DNA of 64,000 nucleotides from Phycisphaerae bacterium (GTDB taxonomy: Bacteria; Planctomycetota; Phycisphaerae; UBA1845): the NCBI GenBank assembly GCA_013360585.1, contig JABWBH010000007.1, positions 48,979 through 112,978 of the forward strand, read 5' to 3'. How positions within the stretch are numbered: position 1 is the stretch's first letter; each line of letters starts with the position of its first letter. The notes below the pieces were generated by a model. That model saw nothing but the letters and a program-made list of their open reading frames with translations. It ran no database searches and was not told where the DNA came from. The translations under genes were made by a program, and so were the position numbers. Shown here piece by piece: positions 1-8,030 of the stretch.

Positions 1-2
1 TT

Positions 3-92
3 TACACGGTCGTCGGCGCGGCGGCCGTCTACCAGGCGATCGCGCTGAAGCGTATCCAGAGACGGTGGAACGTCCGGACCGCGGCTGCTTGA
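3..92 (+). CDS. C-terminal tail of an unidentified protein (cut by window start)
   Basis: The frame is open from the window edge to TGA at 90-92 and gives 29 residues. The piece reads as a short hydrophobic stretch (VVGAAAVYQAIAL) followed by a basic tail (KRIQRRW), as at the cytoplasmic end of a membrane segment. Nothing in it identifies a family. The next gene starts about 120 bases later on the same strand. Confidence 0.4.
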   Translation, partial: YTVVGAAAVYQAIALKRIQRRWNVRTAAA

Positions 93-213
93 TTACCGGT
101 CAGGGGGTGCCGGGAAGGTGGGGGCGTTCGGGCGTCATGTCCTTACGCTCCCACCGGACCCCCCTGGTTCCCACGCCTCGCGACAGTGACGTCGTCAGAC
201 CGGACAAAAGAAC

Positions 214-984
214 ATGAAGATGCTCGGAATGTCGGTGATCCTTCTTTTTAGCCTGGCGCTTCTCGGGAGCCTGGGGCTTCTGGTTGCGGGTTGCAGCTTG
301 CGCCGGCCCGCGCCGCAATCGGAGGCTTTTGCGTCCGGTACAGCAGCCGCAGAGTTCGACGCAAGCCAGCCGAAGACGATGCGCGTAGGAGGGGATCTTC
401 ACCGGACCACGGAGTTTGTGGATGGGGAGTATCGAAGCGGGGTGTGTCGCATCACGACGCCCCTGCCGGAGGGCTACCCCGCCCCGACTCCGCCGGACGC
501 GATCGACATCAAGCGCTACCCGCGGGTCCGCCGCGCGGAGATCGGCGGAACGATGCCGCCCGATTGGGGGATGAACTTCGCGTTCTTTCCGCTGTTCAAC
601 CACATCAAGCGCCGCCAGATCGCGATGACCTCGCCGGTCGAGATGAACTACGACGGTCTTAGCGCCGAAGGCTCGAGAAAGCCGAGTTCGTGGACCATGT
701 CGTTCGTCTACCGATCCCCGGAACTCGGTCCTGCGGGCGGTGACCCCAGGGACGATCGCATCCTTATCGAGGACATTCCTCCGGTGACGGTTGCGGCCAT
801 CGGGATGCGCGGAGCGTACAGAATGAAGCTGGTCAACGAAGGCGTCTCGCGTCTGCGCGACTGGTTGTCGCAGCAAACCGAGTGGGAAGAGGCTGGTCAG
901 CCGCGGGCGTTGTTTTACAACGGTCCCGAGGCTCCCGCACGCAATAAATGGGCGGAAATTCAGATCCCGGTCCGCCGCCGCTGA
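214..984 (+). CDS. SOUL-family heme-binding lipoprotein
   Basis: The product has 256 residues. A lipoprotein signal peptide covers residues 1-26 with lipobox VAGC (Cys27), so the protein is probably membrane-anchored and exported. The body carries SOUL/HBP hallmarks: IKRYP near residue 95, IAMTSPVEM near 135, and W-x-M-S-F-V followed by a variable proline-rich loop. SOUL proteins bind heme or tetrapyrroles, but their exact role in bacteria is unclear. A lipocalin and a PQQ-propeller protein follow on the same strand, which suggests a small envelope or stress operon. The start is the ATG in front of the signal peptide; its ribosome site is weak (AAAAGA). Confidence 0.85.
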   Translation: MKMLGMSVILLFSLALLGSLGLLVAGCSLRRPAPQSEAFASGTAAAEFDASQPKTMRVGGDLHRTTEFVDGEYRSGVCRITTPLPEGYPAPTPPDAIDIKRYPRVRRAEIGGTMPPDWGMNFAFFPLFNHIKRRQIAMTSPVEMNYDGLSAEGSRKPSSWTMSFVYRSPELGPAGGDPRDDRILIEDIPPVTVAAIGMRGAYRMKLVNEGVSRLRDWLSQQTEWEEAGQPRALFYNGPEAPARNKWAEIQIPVRRR

Positions 985-1071
985 TGGGATGATGGAGGGA
1001 GGGCGCGGGCTTCTGTGGAACGATGATCGGCGGATTCGCATGGCGCGGTGCGCCCGGAGGTGACCGACTTT

Positions 1072-1641
1072 ATGGCAATGGGTGGGGCATGGGGGCGACG
1101 GATTATGAAGGTCTTCCCGGCGCTGGCGGGAATCCTCGGCGGCTGCGGCGCGTGGTTCCTGAACACGTCGGGAACCCTCGAAACGGCGGATTACGTCGAC
1201 GTCGAGCGATACATGGGGACATGGTATGAGATCGCCAAGTATCCGAACACCTTCCAGCAGGGGTGCTCAGGCGTGACCGCCGAGTACACGTTGCTGACGG
1301 ACGGTCGGGTTCGGGTGGTGAACGTTTGTCGGGGGGACGACCTTACGACGGTGAAGCGGACCATCGAAGGGTTCGCGACGGTGGCGGACCGGTCGACCAA
1401 CGCCAAGCTGACCGTCTACTTCTTCTTCCCGTTCGGCGCCCCCTACTGGATCATCGATCTTGACGAAGACTACCGGTACGCGGTCGTGGGCGAGCCGAGT
1501 CGTCGGTTTCTGTGGATTCTGAGTCGAACCCCGGTCCTCGACGATACGACTTACCATGAGATTCTCCAGCGTCTTCCGGAGAAGGGTTATGATCCGGCGC
1601 GGCTGGTGCTGACGCCGCAGGTTGCGGAGGAACGGCCATGA
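1072..1641 (+). CDS. Bacterial lipocalin (Blc-like)
   Basis: The first lipocalin motif (GTWYEIAKYP) lies near residue 45, and later strands fit the family (FFPFGAPYWIIDLDEDYRYAVVG; FLWILSRTP). Lipocalins of the Blc type are envelope proteins that bind lipids or lysophospholipids. The ATG at 1072 is chosen because GGAGGTG lies 9 bases upstream. It gives 189 residues with a hydrophobic N-terminus (VFPALAGILGGC) that may be a lipobox. An in-frame GTG at 1048 is possible. The stop overlaps the next ATG by 4 bases, so the two genes are translationally coupled. The upstream SOUL gene suggests a shared theme of heme or lipid damage, which is inference. Confidence 0.88.
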   Translation: MAMGGAWGRRIMKVFPALAGILGGCGAWFLNTSGTLETADYVDVERYMGTWYEIAKYPNTFQQGCSGVTAEYTLLTDGRVRVVNVCRGDDLTTVKRTIEGFATVADRSTNAKLTVYFFFPFGAPYWIIDLDEDYRYAVVGEPSRRFLWILSRTPVLDDTTYHEILQRLPEKGYDPARLVLTPQVAEERP

Positions 1642-2900
1642 ATCATCGGGTACGATTGCGCGGCGAAGCCCTGCTGCCGGTTCTCGCCGTTGCTGCGCTG
1701 ATCTTTTCGGGGGAGGCGTGGGGTGAGGAGGCGAGGGTCCAGGCGTGGCCGCAGTGGCGCGGGCCTTCGCGCGACGCTCAGGTGAAGGAGTCGCCGCCGT
1801 GGCCGAAAGACCTTGCGACACTGACCCGCGAATGGCGCGTCGAGCTGGGGCCGGGTTACAGCGGTCCCATCGTGTGGGGAGATCGGGTCTTTGTAACGGA
1901 GACCGAAGCCAAGACGGATGAGAGCGTGCGGGCGCTGGACCGCGCGACCGGCCTCGAGCTGTGGCGGACCCGATGGAGCGGCGCGATGAGCGTACCCTTC
2001 TTCGCCAGGAAGAACGGCGACTGGATCCGGGCGACTCCGGCGTGCGACGGCGAGTCGCTGTTTGTGGCGGGGATGCGCGATGTTCTGGTCTGTCTGAACA
2101 TCGAGACGGGTGCGGAGCGTTGGCGAGTCGATTTTTCGGATAAACTCGGGACGCCGCTGCCGTCGTTCGGCTTCGTATGCTCGCCGCTGGTGATGGGTGA
2201 ACACGTCTACGTTCAGGCCGGCGGCGGATTCGTCAAGCTGAATAAGCGATCCGGCGAGATTCTCTGGCGAACGCTGATCGACGGTGGGGGAATGAACAGC
2301 GCGTTTTCCTCTCCGATCGCCGCGACCCTTCACGGCATACCGCAACTTATTGTGCAGACGCGCGAGACGCTCGCCGGCGTCGCCCCTGACACAGGAGAGA
2401 TCCTATGGTCTCAGAAGGTGCCGGCGTTTCGGGGGATGAACATCCTCACGCCCACCCTCTTTCAGGATGGAATCCTCACCAGCAGCTACCAGAACAAGAC
2501 GTTCTTCTACCGCATCGAGAAAGAGGATTCGGGGTTGAAAGTCCGCGAGGCCTGGACGGTTCCGGTCCAAGGCTACATGTCTTCTCCGGTGATCATCGGC
2601 CGGTACGCTTATCTGCATCTCGGAAACGGGCGGGCCTGTTGTCTCGACTTGCAGGAGGGGAAGGAAACCTGGCGGACAAACCCGTTTGGTGAGTACTGGA
2701 GCATGGTGGCAAATGGTGATCGCATCCTCGCGCTGGATGAACAAGGAGAACTGCTGCTGATCGAGGCCGATCCGCGTGAATTCCGGTTATTGGATCGAAA
2801 GGAAGTCGCCAGCGCCGAAGCCTGGGCCCATCTGGCGGTCAGCGGCGACAGAGTGTTCGTCCGCGATCTGCGCGGGGTCTCGGCCTTCGTCTGGAAGTAG
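1638..2900 (+). CDS. Exported PQQ-type beta-propeller protein (BamB-like)
   Basis: The protein has 420 residues with an N-terminal signal peptide ending near EAWGEE. It begins with WPQWRGP, the usual opening of planctomycete PQQ-like propeller proteins. Repeats of the type 'A-x-D-x-x-T-G-x-x-x-W' follow (ALDRATGLELWR, CLNIETGAERWR, LNKRSGEILWR, VAPDTGEILW, CLDLQEGKETWR), so roughly seven blades are likely. The fold is shared by BamB and PQQ dehydrogenases, but the cofactor residues of a dehydrogenase are not evident, so an enzymatic role is not claimed. GGAGG precedes the ATG by 7 bases and the start overlaps the lipocalin stop. Confidence 0.85.
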   Translation: MNHRVRLRGEALLPVLAVAALIFSGEAWGEEARVQAWPQWRGPSRDAQVKESPPWPKDLATLTREWRVELGPGYSGPIVWGDRVFVTETEAKTDESVRALDRATGLELWRTRWSGAMSVPFFARKNGDWIRATPACDGESLFVAGMRDVLVCLNIETGAERWRVDFSDKLGTPLPSFGFVCSPLVMGEHVYVQAGGGFVKLNKRSGEILWRTLIDGGGMNSAFSSPIAATLHGIPQLIVQTRETLAGVAPDTGEILWSQKVPAFRGMNILTPTLFQDGILTSSYQNKTFFYRIEKEDSGLKVREAWTVPVQGYMSSPVIIGRYAYLHLGNGRACCLDLQEGKETWRTNPFGEYWSMVANGDRILALDEQGELLLIEADPREFRLLDRKEVASAEAWAHLAVSGDRVFVRDLRGVSAFVWK

Positions 2901-3028
2901 GCGAACTGGTGTTCCTTGAGGACGATCCGCCCCGTGACCCTCCGGGTTATCCGCGAGCCGATCGTTAACCGGTCCGTCCCCTCTCTTGAAGATGCGGATG
3001 AAAAACGCCGGGAAGGCAGGAGCGACAT

Positions 3029-3925
3029 ATGAGAACTCGAGTCTGGAATGAACGAACGCGGGGCGGCCATCAACGACTCTTGACGTTATGGTCTCCTCTT
3101 GTGACCGCCGCCCCCGCAGGTTGTCTTCTTCTGTGCGCCTGTTCGCGCGCGCTGCCCTGGCCGGAAAGCCCGCTGTATGAAGCGCCCACGAACGATCCGA
3201 ACTGGGTCCAGCCCGCCAGCAGGGAAGAGGCCATGACCGCCATGGCAGGTCACTACGCTCACTATGACATTGTCGCCTATGAGGGAGAGACGGCCAACGG
3301 ACCGCTGTCCTCTTTTGTTGTCTCGTATGGCTACACGGACCTGATCATCGAAGACGGGGAGCTTGTTGCATACGACCGCTTCTGTCGTGCCAATTACATC
3401 GCCAATCAGAATTTCGACACGATTTTTTCGGATGCCGCCACCCAGGCGATTCAGCCGCCCGGCGTGATCGTCGACGTGTATGAAGAGGATGGCGTGTGGA
3501 AGCTATGGCGTCCGGCGACCCCGACGCTGAACGGAATCGACGGGGACCCCAACGTCCCCCTTTCGATGGACCGCAACGATCCGCTGATCCGCGACGACGA
3601 CAACGACGGGAAACCGGGCGTGACGGTTTCCGTAATCCTGTTCGGCTTCATTCGCGGAGAGATCTACATTGCTCGCCGCGAGATATTCGCCAATGAAATG
3701 ACGCTCTATTCCGACGGCAGTTTGCGGGGCAGCGTGATCGACGACTCTGAACAGTTGGTGATCGGGGCCTCTCTCCCGATATTGGACACCCCCAGCAACC
3801 CGCCCCAGCGCCGCGATCCCGGACTGAATCCGATCCTCCTGATACCGGTCTCAGAGAATGTTGATACCTGCGAAGAACTCCTGGCGATCCGAGATTCGCT
3901 GTTCCCGCCCGAACCTGAATTTTAA
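3029..3925 (+). CDS. Hypothetical lipoprotein
   Basis: The 298-residue product starts at an ATG with AGGAG 7 bases upstream. The first 38 residues form a long lipoprotein-type signal ending in LLLCAC. The mature part has no family I recognise. It contains a tryptophan/tyrosine-rich front half (HYAHYDIVAYEGE) and an acidic loop, RDDDNDGKPG, that looks like a calcium-binding Asp loop. The C-terminus is proline-rich. It stands alone between the propeller gene and the photolyase gene. Confidence 0.7.
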   Translation: MRTRVWNERTRGGHQRLLTLWSPLVTAAPAGCLLLCACSRALPWPESPLYEAPTNDPNWVQPASREEAMTAMAGHYAHYDIVAYEGETANGPLSSFVVSYGYTDLIIEDGELVAYDRFCRANYIANQNFDTIFSDAATQAIQPPGVIVDVYEEDGVWKLWRPATPTLNGIDGDPNVPLSMDRNDPLIRDDDNDGKPGVTVSVILFGFIRGEIYIARREIFANEMTLYSDGSLRGSVIDDSEQLVIGASLPILDTPSNPPQRRDPGLNPILLIPVSENVDTCEELLAIRDSLFPPEPEF

Positions 3926-4051
3926 AGCCGCGTCACCCGAAGGTTTCATGGTCGGACTCAACCGCACCAACCCTTCTGAAATCCCGGCCGGCGGGAGATC
4001 GACCTGCGCGGCGGGTTAATCGCCCCCGGATGGACGGCGGGATCGAACCCG

Positions 4052-5515
4052 ATGACACGAATGCCAACAACCCTTGTCTGGTTTCGCAGCGATTTGCGGA
4101 TCGAAGACCATCCCGCGCTGGCGACGGCGGTTCGAGGCGGAGGGGCGGTCGTCCCGGTGTTCATCTGGTCGCCCCAGGAGGAAGGCGACTGGCCGGCGGG
4201 CGCGGCGTCGCGCTGGTGGCTGCATCGGTCCCTTGCCGCGCTGGCCGATTCGCTGGAGCGACGGGGTTCGAGACTGGTGATCCGGCGCGGGCCAGGCCTG
4301 GCGGCGCTTCGCGCGCTCATCCGCGAAACGGGCGCGGTCGCCGTGCATTGGAGCCGTCAGTATGAGCCGGCTGTGCGGGAGCGCGATCGCGCGATCGAGT
4401 CTGCGCTGCGGGCGGACGGCGTGCGGGTTGAAACCCATCCGGGATCTCTGTGCTACGAACCGGAAAGGGTCTTGAATGAGCAAGGGCGTCCGTTCCAGGT
4501 TTTTACGGCGTACTGGCGCGCGTGCCTGAGGCTTGACGAACCGGCTGAACCCGTTCCGGCGCCGCGGCGGATACGGGCGCCGGCGTGCCGGCTTGAATCG
4601 CTGCCGATCGAATCGCTCGGTCTTGAGCCGCGCGTCGATTGGGCGGTCGGACTGCGGGCGACGTGGCAGCCGGGCGAGCACGGCGCCAGGCGACGACTGC
4701 GCGACTTCCTGACGTCATCGCTGGAGGGCTACGCCGAAGAGCGCGATCGCCCGGACCACGCGGGAACGTCGCGGTTGTCGCCTCATTTGCATTTCGGGGA
4801 GCTTAGCGCGCGGCGGATCTGGCACGAGGTTCGTGCGCGCCAGGCGGGCGGTCTCCGTCCGGAGGCGTCGGCAGCCGCGGACGCTTATCTGCGCGAACTC
4901 GGTTGGCGCGAGTTTGCTCACCATCTGCTGCACCATTTTCCGCAAACGACCCACGAGCCGCTCAAGGCGCAGTATTGGGATTTCCCCTGGGACGAGAACC
5001 CCGAAGTGCTTGAGGCGTGGCGACGAGGCCGGACGGGCTACCCCATCGTCGATGCGGGCATGCGGGAACTGTGGAGCACGGGATGGATGCACAACCGCGT
5101 CCGGATGATCGTGGCGTCCTTTCTGGTGAAGCACCTGCTCATCGACTGGCGCTGCGGCGCGGCGTGGTTCTGGGATACGCTGGTGGACGCCGACCTGGCG
5201 AACAACACGCTCGGGTGGCAGTGGGTGGCTGGATGCGGGGCGGACGCCGCGCCGTACTTCCGCATCTTCAATCCGGTGCTCCAGGGGCGCAAGTTCGATC
5301 CGCAGGGCGATTACGTCCGGCGCTGGGTTCCCGAGCTGGGGAGCCTTTCTGACACGCACCTTCATGCTCCGTGGGAGGCGCCGCCGACGGAGCTACGCGC
5401 GGCGGGAATCCGCCTGGGCCGCGACTATCCGAATCCGATCGTCAACCACGCGGAAGCCCGCCAACGCGCTCTCGCCGCGCTGCACGGCCTTCGCGGAGGA
5501 CGGCGCGGCGCTTGA
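4052..5515 (+). CDS. phrB: Deoxyribodipyrimidine photo-lyase
   Basis: The product has 487 residues, the usual length for class I CPD photolyases. The N-terminal antenna domain starts TTLVWFRSDLRIEDHPAL. The FAD domain shows LSPHLHFGELS, REFAHHLLHHFP, GYPIVDAGMRELWSTGWMHNR and the conserved block ending AAPYFRIFNP. These residues hold FAD and the thymine dimer, and the enzyme repairs UV dimers with light. There is a second in-frame ATG 9 bases downstream. The family also includes cryptochromes, but the C-terminal FAD region is photolyase-like and there is no extension beyond it. Confidence 0.95.
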   Translation: MTRMPTTLVWFRSDLRIEDHPALATAVRGGGAVVPVFIWSPQEEGDWPAGAASRWWLHRSLAALADSLERRGSRLVIRRGPGLAALRALIRETGAVAVHWSRQYEPAVRERDRAIESALRADGVRVETHPGSLCYEPERVLNEQGRPFQVFTAYWRACLRLDEPAEPVPAPRRIRAPACRLESLPIESLGLEPRVDWAVGLRATWQPGEHGARRRLRDFLTSSLEGYAEERDRPDHAGTSRLSPHLHFGELSARRIWHEVRARQAGGLRPEASAAADAYLRELGWREFAHHLLHHFPQTTHEPLKAQYWDFPWDENPEVLEAWRRGRTGYPIVDAGMRELWSTGWMHNRVRMIVASFLVKHLLIDWRCGAAWFWDTLVDADLANNTLGWQWVAGCGADAAPYFRIFNPVLQGRKFDPQGDYVRRWVPELGSLSDTHLHAPWEAPPTELRAAGIRLGRDYPNPIVNHAEARQRALAALHGLRGGRRGA

Positions 5516-5545
5516 ACGATCGAGCATCGCTCCGGGTCGGCGCGG

Positions 5546-5921
5546 GGCGACCGACGCCAAGTTGATCGCCGGCGAGGAACTGATCCACGATTGCGCGTGG
5601 ACAGGCATCCCGACGGGTTCGCACGTTTCACCGCCGACGGCAATCACATAATCTCTTCCTGGGGGTCGCCGTTGACCCGAACCGGTGACAAGACGTTGAC
5701 GCTCAGGTGCAGGATCGCCCGTGCAGCCCGCGCATGCAGGGGGTCATAAGCAGGGTCCGTCGGGCGCTACCGTGACGTTTACGCTTGATGCGGAAGACGT
5801 CGTTCCCGTCGAAGTCGACTCCGCCGGCCGCGCGAAGCACACGTGGTTCACGACCGGTCCCAGGGAGCATTTCGTGATCGTCATCGAGGATCCCCTGATC
5901 GTGGGGGATGCGTGCCCGTAG
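5546..5921 (+). pseudogene. Possible decayed secreted protein with the Cys-bounded C-terminal module
   Basis: Two short open stretches read like parts of one protein in different frames. In one frame, 5546-5749 gives DGFARFTADGNHIISSWGSP, then LRCRIARAARAC. In the other, 5721-5921 gives GATVTFTLDAEDVVPVEVDS and later HFVIVIEDP. A Cys, eight residues, then a second Cys, followed by a short beta-rich domain, is the layout of the C-terminal module in the proteins at 6195, 32704 and 52496. A single frameshift near 5740 would join the pieces. There is no convincing start or ribosome site. It could equally be chance open frames in GC-rich DNA. Confidence 0.3.
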
Positions 5922-6112
5922 CGCCTGCCTCGAAACCGAGCCTCGACTCGGACGGAGCACGACTCGGGAAGGGTTCTCGCGGGCCGGGACTTCCGGATGA
6001 TCTTCCGGGGCAGAGGAAAACCCGTCGTTTCCCCGACATGATCGTACGCTTATGCGAATCCCAGGCCCACCCATCGGAGTCAATTGGAGACTCAGACGCC
6101 GCGAAATGCACT

Positions 6113-6138
6113 AAGCCGGCGCTCAACGGCGCCGGCTT
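6113..6138 (-). terminator. Hairpin downstream of the 6195 gene
   Basis: AAGCCGGCGC and GCGCCGGCTT form a perfect 10-bp stem around a 6-base loop. It lies 57 bases beyond the stop of the minus-strand gene at 6195. There is no clear U tract, so it may be a weak or factor-aided terminator. Confidence 0.5.
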
Positions 6139-6194
6139 GGCGTGAGTCAACGGTCAGGGAGTCTTTGCGGAAGCCCGATCCGCAGCAGGATCGA

Positions 6195-7115
6195 TCAATC
6201 ACAGGTGACCTGCACCGGCGAACCTTCGCAACCCGCGGGAGAGATCAGTGACAAGTCGTAGGTTCCCGGCGAGAAGCAGCAGACCGATGTCTTCGCTCGA
6301 TTCCCGCTGACTTGCATTTCCACCACGTTCCCGGCGAGATCGATCGTGACGATGCGTCCGTCGAAGTCCTCCGAAGTCAGCACGACTTTGGCGTTGATCT
6401 TGCCGCTCCCTTTGCACCGGCCCTTAAACTTCTTGACGTCCTCGCATTGCGGATCGGCGTGATCAAACTCGACCTCATCGAAGTAGGCGTCCAGCGACAC
6501 GGGCGGAGGAAGGTCCGTCGGGCGCTCGATGTACAAGGAGACGCCCCCCTCGTTGCTGACCGCCCCGGTTGCGTGGAAGACCTGCGGGACTTCCGGCTTC
6601 TCACCGCCGACCGGCCACGCCTTGGCGGAAACCGCGGTATCGATCACGGTGAGTTCGAGAAACCAGTCCTGGTCGTTGGCGAAGCCGGCGTTGGCCCCGT
6701 TGAGAAGCGTAACGTTCCCGAACCGGACGCTTCCGATGGCCAGCAGTCCGTCGGTGGGCCTCATCACCACCCAGTTGCAGTTTTGCCCGTCCTCGGTCAA
6801 CCGGGCCAGCAGCAGCACGGCCGTATCCGTGGACCGGACGCGAGCGCGAAGCGTTCCGTTGTGAAACGCGGGCTTGTCGTCAAAACTGCCCAGCCACGAC
6901 ATCGAGGCGCAGCCACGACCCTCCACCGGCGCTGTGGAGAAGAGGCGAAGCTCGCCGTCGACGACCTCCGCCGCCCCTGATTCAAGGTCGTCAAAGTACC
7001 AGCCCTCGACGTCTCCGTCGTCGAAGTTGTCGATCAAGTCCGCCCGCAACGCGCTCGTGCAGCCCAGCATCAGCACCACGACTGCCACCCGATTCCAACT
7101 CTGCATTCCGAACAT
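6195..7115 (-). CDS. Secreted lectin-like protein with Cys-bounded C-terminal module
   Basis: The ATG at 7115 has GGAGG 8 bases upstream and gives 306 residues with a clear signal peptide (VAVVVLMLGCTSALRA). The mature protein opens DLIDNFDDGDVEGW, typical of planctomycete concanavalin-A-like jelly-roll domains. The central part (residues about 30-215) looks like one beta-sandwich, perhaps carbohydrate-binding. The last 80 residues form a separate module starting CEDVKKFKGRC and ending GCEGSPVQVTCD, also found at 32704 and 52496. No catalytic residues are visible. It diverges from the sigma factor gene. Confidence 0.72.
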   Translation of the reverse strand: MFGMQSWNRVAVVVLMLGCTSALRADLIDNFDDGDVEGWYFDDLESGAAEVVDGELRLFSTAPVEGRGCASMSWLGSFDDKPAFHNGTLRARVRSTDTAVLLLARLTEDGQNCNWVVMRPTDGLLAIGSVRFGNVTLLNGANAGFANDQDWFLELTVIDTAVSAKAWPVGGEKPEVPQVFHATGAVSNEGGVSLYIERPTDLPPPVSLDAYFDEVEFDHADPQCEDVKKFKGRCKGSGKINAKVVLTSEDFDGRIVTIDLAGNVVEMQVSGNRAKTSVCCFSPGTYDLSLISPAGCEGSPVQVTCD

Positions 7116-7454
7116 CTGAACATCCTCCGTTTGTATTTCGCGGCCGGCGCCGGCGTCCGCGGCTGGATCACTCTCGATCCGTTCATGGCTCCACACCCGG
7201 CGGCGCGCCGGGCGACATTTTTCGGAAAGCGGCGCCGCACCCTTGGGGGGGCTGGTGTGCGGCGGACACCCTCTCGCTCAACCTCCAAGCCGAAATCCAC
7301 GGGCTTCGCCCCTCACGCCTTCCAACAATTTTTTCTCTTTTTTTTGCGGACGTGGTATTCTGAAACGCAATCCAACCGGGCTGGACGTTCGCGCGCCGAG
7401 ATTCGCCGGCGCCCCGTGTCCCCCGGCTTCGCGGGTCTTGAGGCATCGACGCTC
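7116..7454. other. Intergenic region between divergent genes
   Basis: This 339-base gap must hold promoters for the secreted protein (minus) and the ECF sigma gene (plus). There is a T-rich run at 7327-7345 followed by TATTCT at 7356, which could be part of a plus-strand promoter, but no well-spaced -35 is visible. No gene or repeat is evident. Confidence 0.3.
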
Positions 7455-8030
7455 ATGAGTGCGGACATCACAGCGCTTCTCAGCGCCGCGGCGAAGGGGG
7501 ATGGCGTAGCGGCGGCGCGAATTCTCCCCGCGGTGTACAAGGAATTGCGGTCGCTGGCGGCGGCGCGAATGAAGCGGACGCCGCCCGGGCAGACGCTTCA
7601 GCCCACCGCCCTGGTTCATGAGGCCTATCTGCGGCTCGTGGGTAGCGGATCGCCAGACTGGGAAAGCCGGGCGCATTTCTTCTTCGCGGCGGCGCGGGCG
7701 ATGCGCGACATCCTCGTCGAGCAGGCGCGGCGGCGCGCGAGCCTGAAGCGAGGCGGAGACCGTCAGCGCGTGAAGCTCGGTGACGAGTTCTGGGGGTTGG
7801 AATCTCCCGTCGAAGATGTGCTCGCGCTCCACGAGGCGCTCGGGCGCCTGGAGGCGGAATCGCCGGAGGCGGCGCAGATCACCTTGCTTCGTTATTTCAG
7901 CGGTCTGACCACGCCCGAGGCGGCGGAATTGATGGGGATCTCCGTGGCGACGGCGGAACGGCGATGGCGTCTGGCGCTGGCGTTCCTCCGGTCCGACATG
8001 GAGGGAACCAGCGCGAGGGAGGATGTATGA
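7455..8030 (+). CDS. ECF-like RNA polymerase sigma factor (planctomycete type)
   Basis: The ATG at 7455 gives 191 residues, the usual length. Region 2 contains VYKELRSLAAARMKR and LQPTALVHEAYLRL, and is followed by the FFFAAARAMRDILVEQARRR block. Region 4 contains ITLLRYFSGLTTPEAAELMGIS with a helix-turn-helix. This is the signature of the TIGR02999-type ECF-like factors common in Rhodopirellula and relatives. The stop overlaps the kinase start by 4 bases, so sigma factor and kinase are made together, and the kinase probably controls the sigma factor. Longer upstream frames are open but lack family similarity. Confidence 0.92.
   Translation: MSADITALLSAAAKGDGVAAARILPAVYKELRSLAAARMKRTPPGQTLQPTALVHEAYLRLVGSGSPDWESRAHFFFAAARAMRDILVEQARRRASLKRGGDRQRVKLGDEFWGLESPVEDVLALHEALGRLEAESPEAAQITLLRYFSGLTTPEAAELMGISVATAERRWRLALAFLRSDMEGTSAREDV

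Noticed and set aside
5513..5749. Open frame after the photolyase TGA, suggesting selenocysteine readthrough
   Set aside because: tRNA-Sec is present, but photolyases end at this point, no stem-loop of SECIS type is evident after the TGA, and the extension has no family similarity to photolyase.
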